From Desulfuromonadaceae bacterium (GTDB lineage: Bacteria > Desulfobacterota > Desulfuromonadia > Geobacterales > Pseudopelobacteraceae), in the NCBI GenBank assembly GCA_028683435.1, contig JAQUIG010000005.1, forward strand, positions 54,778-118,777: a stretch of 64,000 nucleotides of DNA, given 5' to 3'. This document shows, in pieces, positions 62,115 through 64,000 of the stretch (position 1 is its first letter; every line of letters starts with the position of its first letter). The position numbers and the translations under genes were made by a program. The notes below the pieces were generated by a model that made no database searches, was not told where the DNA came from, and saw only the letters and a list, made by a program, of their open reading frames with translations.

Positions 62115-64000
62115 ATGATCGACCCGCTGTTTCAACCGATAACCATCAACCGCATGGAGGTCAAGAATCGCATCTTCATGCCGGCCATGCATATGAATAT
62201 GGCCGGCAATTATGCGGTCAGTGACCGGCTGGTTGATTTCTACGCCGAGAGGGCTCGCGGTGGGGCAGGGATGATCACCGTAGGGTATGCAACGGTGGAT
62301 GCCCTTTCCGGCAATCCCGGTAACATCGGCGCTCACAAGGATATTTATATCCCTGGGCTGACCCGTCTGGCGACCGCTATCCGCGATAACGGCGCACGTT
62401 CCTCCGTACAGTTAAACCACGCCGGGCGTTACAATCACTCCATGCTGACCGGTGGAAAGCAGCCGGTGGCGCCATCGGAAATTCCCTCGCGATTGACCAG
62501 GGAGACCCCACATGAGCTGAATATCCCTGAAATTGAAGCGATCATCAACTCTTTTGCCCAGGCGGCACGGCGCGTTAAAGAATCAGGCTTTGATGCGGTA
62601 GAAATACTGTCAGGCACCGGCTACCTGATCAGCGAGTTTCTCTCCCCGCTCACCAACAAACGGACAGACCGCTACGGCGGCGACTTTAACAATCGTATCC
62701 GTTTTGGCCTGGAAGTCATTGCTGCCGTTCGTACGGCTGTTGGCGCAGATTTCCCCCTGCTGGTCAGGATGAACGGCAACGAATTCATGAAGGGTGGCTC
62801 CAACCGTACGGAGCTGCAGAACTATGCTGCCAAACTGACAGAAGCGGGGGTGAATGCCCTCTGTGTAAACGTCGGTTGGCATGAAGCGCAGGTGCCGCAG
62901 ATCGTCACGGAAGTGCCGCGCGGCGTCTTCGGCTATCTGGCACGGGGGATCAAAGATCTTGTTACCATACCGGTCATCGCCAGCCACCGCATCAATGACC
63001 CTGACCTGGCCCGGGGTATGATAGCGGACGGCTGCTGTGACATGGTGGCGTTAGGGAGAGCGTTGATCGCCGATCCGTACTTCCCGGAGAAAGCCCGCAG
63101 TCGCCATGAGACCGACATCATTCATTGCGTGGCGTGCGGCCAAGGATGTTTCGACAACCTCTTCAAGATGAAGGCGGTGGAATGTCTATGCAACCCGCGT
63201 GCAGGGTACGAACGTTCTCGAGTGCTTTCCAAGAGCGACACTCCTTTAAACATAACCATTATCGGCGGGGGCGCTGCCGGTATGAGCGCCGCGGTTTCTG
63301 CCGCCGAACGGGGCCACCGTGTGACGCTCCACGAATCGGACAACCATCTTGGTGGACAGCTCCTTCTTGCGGGCGCGCCTCCAGGACGTGAAGAATTTAC
63401 CAAACTGGCGGCGGATCTGGAGCGACAGCTGCAATTGTCCGGCGCTACGGTCGTGCTCAATTCCACTGTCGATGACCAGCTTTTGAAAGCTTCACATCCT
63501 GACGCCATAATTCTTGCCACGGGCGGGGTGCCGATTGCGCCCCCAATTCCGGGTGCCGATCTGCCGCATGTCGTTCAGGCCTGGGACGTGCTGACTGCCT
63601 CTGTTGCAACCGGAAAGCACGTGGTCGTAATCGGAGGGGGTGCCGTCGGTATCGAAACAGCGCTGCTGCTGGCGGAGAAAGGCACTCTTTCCGGCGAAGC
63701 GCTCAAGTTTTTGCTGGTTCATGAGGCCGAATCGTTCGAAGAGTTATACCGATTGGCAACACACGGCAGCAAGAAGGTCACCGTGGTCGAAATGCTGGGT
63801 GAACTGGGCAAAAACTTCGGCAAGAGCACCCGCTGGGGAATGATGCAGGATGTGGAGCGGTACGGCATCAAGAGCCGTACTACGGCCAGAGTGGTTGAGA
63901 TTACTGCAGATTGCGTCAGAATCGTGAGCGAAGGAAGTATCGAAGAGATTCCCGCCGAATCTGTAGTGCTTGCGGTTGGCACACGCTCCAACAATTCGCT
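62115..64000 (+). CDS. NADH:flavin oxidoreductase / 2,4-dienoyl-CoA reductase-like (partial)
   Basis: About 628 residues visible, C-terminus beyond the window. Domains: FMN TIM barrel (about 1-330; NRIFMPAMHMNM, SVQLNHAGRYN, LSPLTNKRTDRYGG), a 4Fe-4S site C-x2-C-x3-C-x11-C from HCVACGQGCF, FAD/NAD halves with IIGGGAAGMSAA and VIGGGAVGIETA. Same layout as E. coli FadH. Carries an insert about residues 525-560 (TLSGEALKFLLVHEAESFEE) in the second nucleotide domain. ATG 62115 has GGAGAA upstream; ATG 62103 is an alternative. Probably reduces dienoyl-CoA from unsaturated fatty acids. Confidence 0.88.
   Translation, partial: MIDPLFQPITINRMEVKNRIFMPAMHMNMAGNYAVSDRLVDFYAERARGGAGMITVGYATVDALSGNPGNIGAHKDIYIPGLTRLATAIRDNGARSSVQLNHAGRYNHSMLTGGKQPVAPSEIPSRLTRETPHELNIPEIEAIINSFAQAARRVKESGFDAVEILSGTGYLISEFLSPLTNKRTDRYGGDFNNRIRFGLEVIAAVRTAVGADFPLLVRMNGNEFMKGGSNRTELQNYAAKLTEAGVNALCVNVGWHEAQVPQIVTEVPRGVFGYLARGIKDLVTIPVIASHRINDPDLARGMIADGCCDMVALGRALIADPYFPEKARSRHETDIIHCVACGQGCFDNLFKMKAVECLCNPRAGYERSRVLSKSDTPLNITIIGGGAAGMSAAVSAAERGHRVTLHESDNHLGGQLLLAGAPPGREEFTKLAADLERQLQLSGATVVLNSTVDDQLLKASHPDAIILATGGVPIAPPIPGADLPHVVQAWDVLTASVATGKHVVVIGGGAVGIETALLLAEKGTLSGEALKFLLVHEAESFEELYRLATHGSKKVTVVEMLGELGKNFGKSTRWGMMQDVERYGIKSRTTARVVEITADCVRIVSEGSIEEIPAESVVLAVGTRSNNS

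Overview
The window looks like chromosomal DNA of a Geobacter/Pelobacter-type deltaproteobacterium (Desulfuromonadota). This rests on gene content: many hybrid histidine kinases, a sigma-54 regulator and promoter, a system II (ResB/CcsA) cytochrome c maturation pair, a complete fatty-acid degradation locus, and NikR beside a Cbi-type metal transporter. The species assignment is inference; no rRNA is present.

Layout. 1-548: start of glgC (minus, cut by the window edge). 753-2719: murI, a GerMN-domain protein and an unknown small protein. 2744-5670: metal and halide transport (cbiO and cbiQ on minus; nikR, fluC/crcB and a DUF190 gene on plus). 5737-14424: a tightly packed glycan operon (fcl, flippase, three glycosyltransferases, a YfhO-type membrane protein) ending in a tRNA1(Val)-type methyltransferase. 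14446-15765: a minus-strand pair of a CheY-like receiver and an unusual protein with four MshEN c-di-GMP-type repeats joined to a CheX domain. 15939-16961: an exported PpiC isomerase. 17169-29211: a 12 kb signalling block (hybrid kinase, NtrC-type regulator, MCP behind a sigma-54 promoter, kinase, receiver, REC-PAS-GGDEF-EAL, hybrid kinase). 29197-31826: two poorly known proteins. 31807-37505: a six-gene minus-strand sulfur operon (Rrf2 regulator, cysK, two Cys/Met PLP enzymes, ThiS-like/ThiF fusion, mnmA) with three copies of a clear operator. 37610-39354: an aldehyde dehydrogenase and a small membrane protein. 39581-41816: resB-ccsA. 41907-44987: three glycosyltransferases. 45075-45149: tRNA-Gly(GCC). 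45293-47824: a BenE-type transporter and a nucleotide-sugar dehydrogenase. 47825-48641: a decayed intergenic stretch with an ISL3-type transposase fragment. 48642-52962: an SCP2 protein and a VolA-type lipase/FadL/ribbon-helix-helix operon. 53429-60930: fadD and fadN-fadA-fadE. 61167-64000: an MBL hydrolase and an FMN/Fe-S dienoyl-CoA-reductase-like enzyme running off the window.

How parts work together. The 49-64 kb region reads as one lipid-use system: a surface lipase releases fatty acids, FadL imports them, FadD activates them, and FadE/FadN/FadA oxidise them, with the terminal reductase candidate for unsaturated chains. Near-identical 18-bp inverted repeats sit in front of both divergent operons, suggesting shared control, perhaps by the small RHH protein. 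The sulfur operon links cysteine synthesis to tRNA thiolation under an Rrf2 repressor. The most novel-looking items are the MshENx4-CheX fusion, the fad operator pair with its RHH gene, and the sulfur operon with its carrier-activating fusion.
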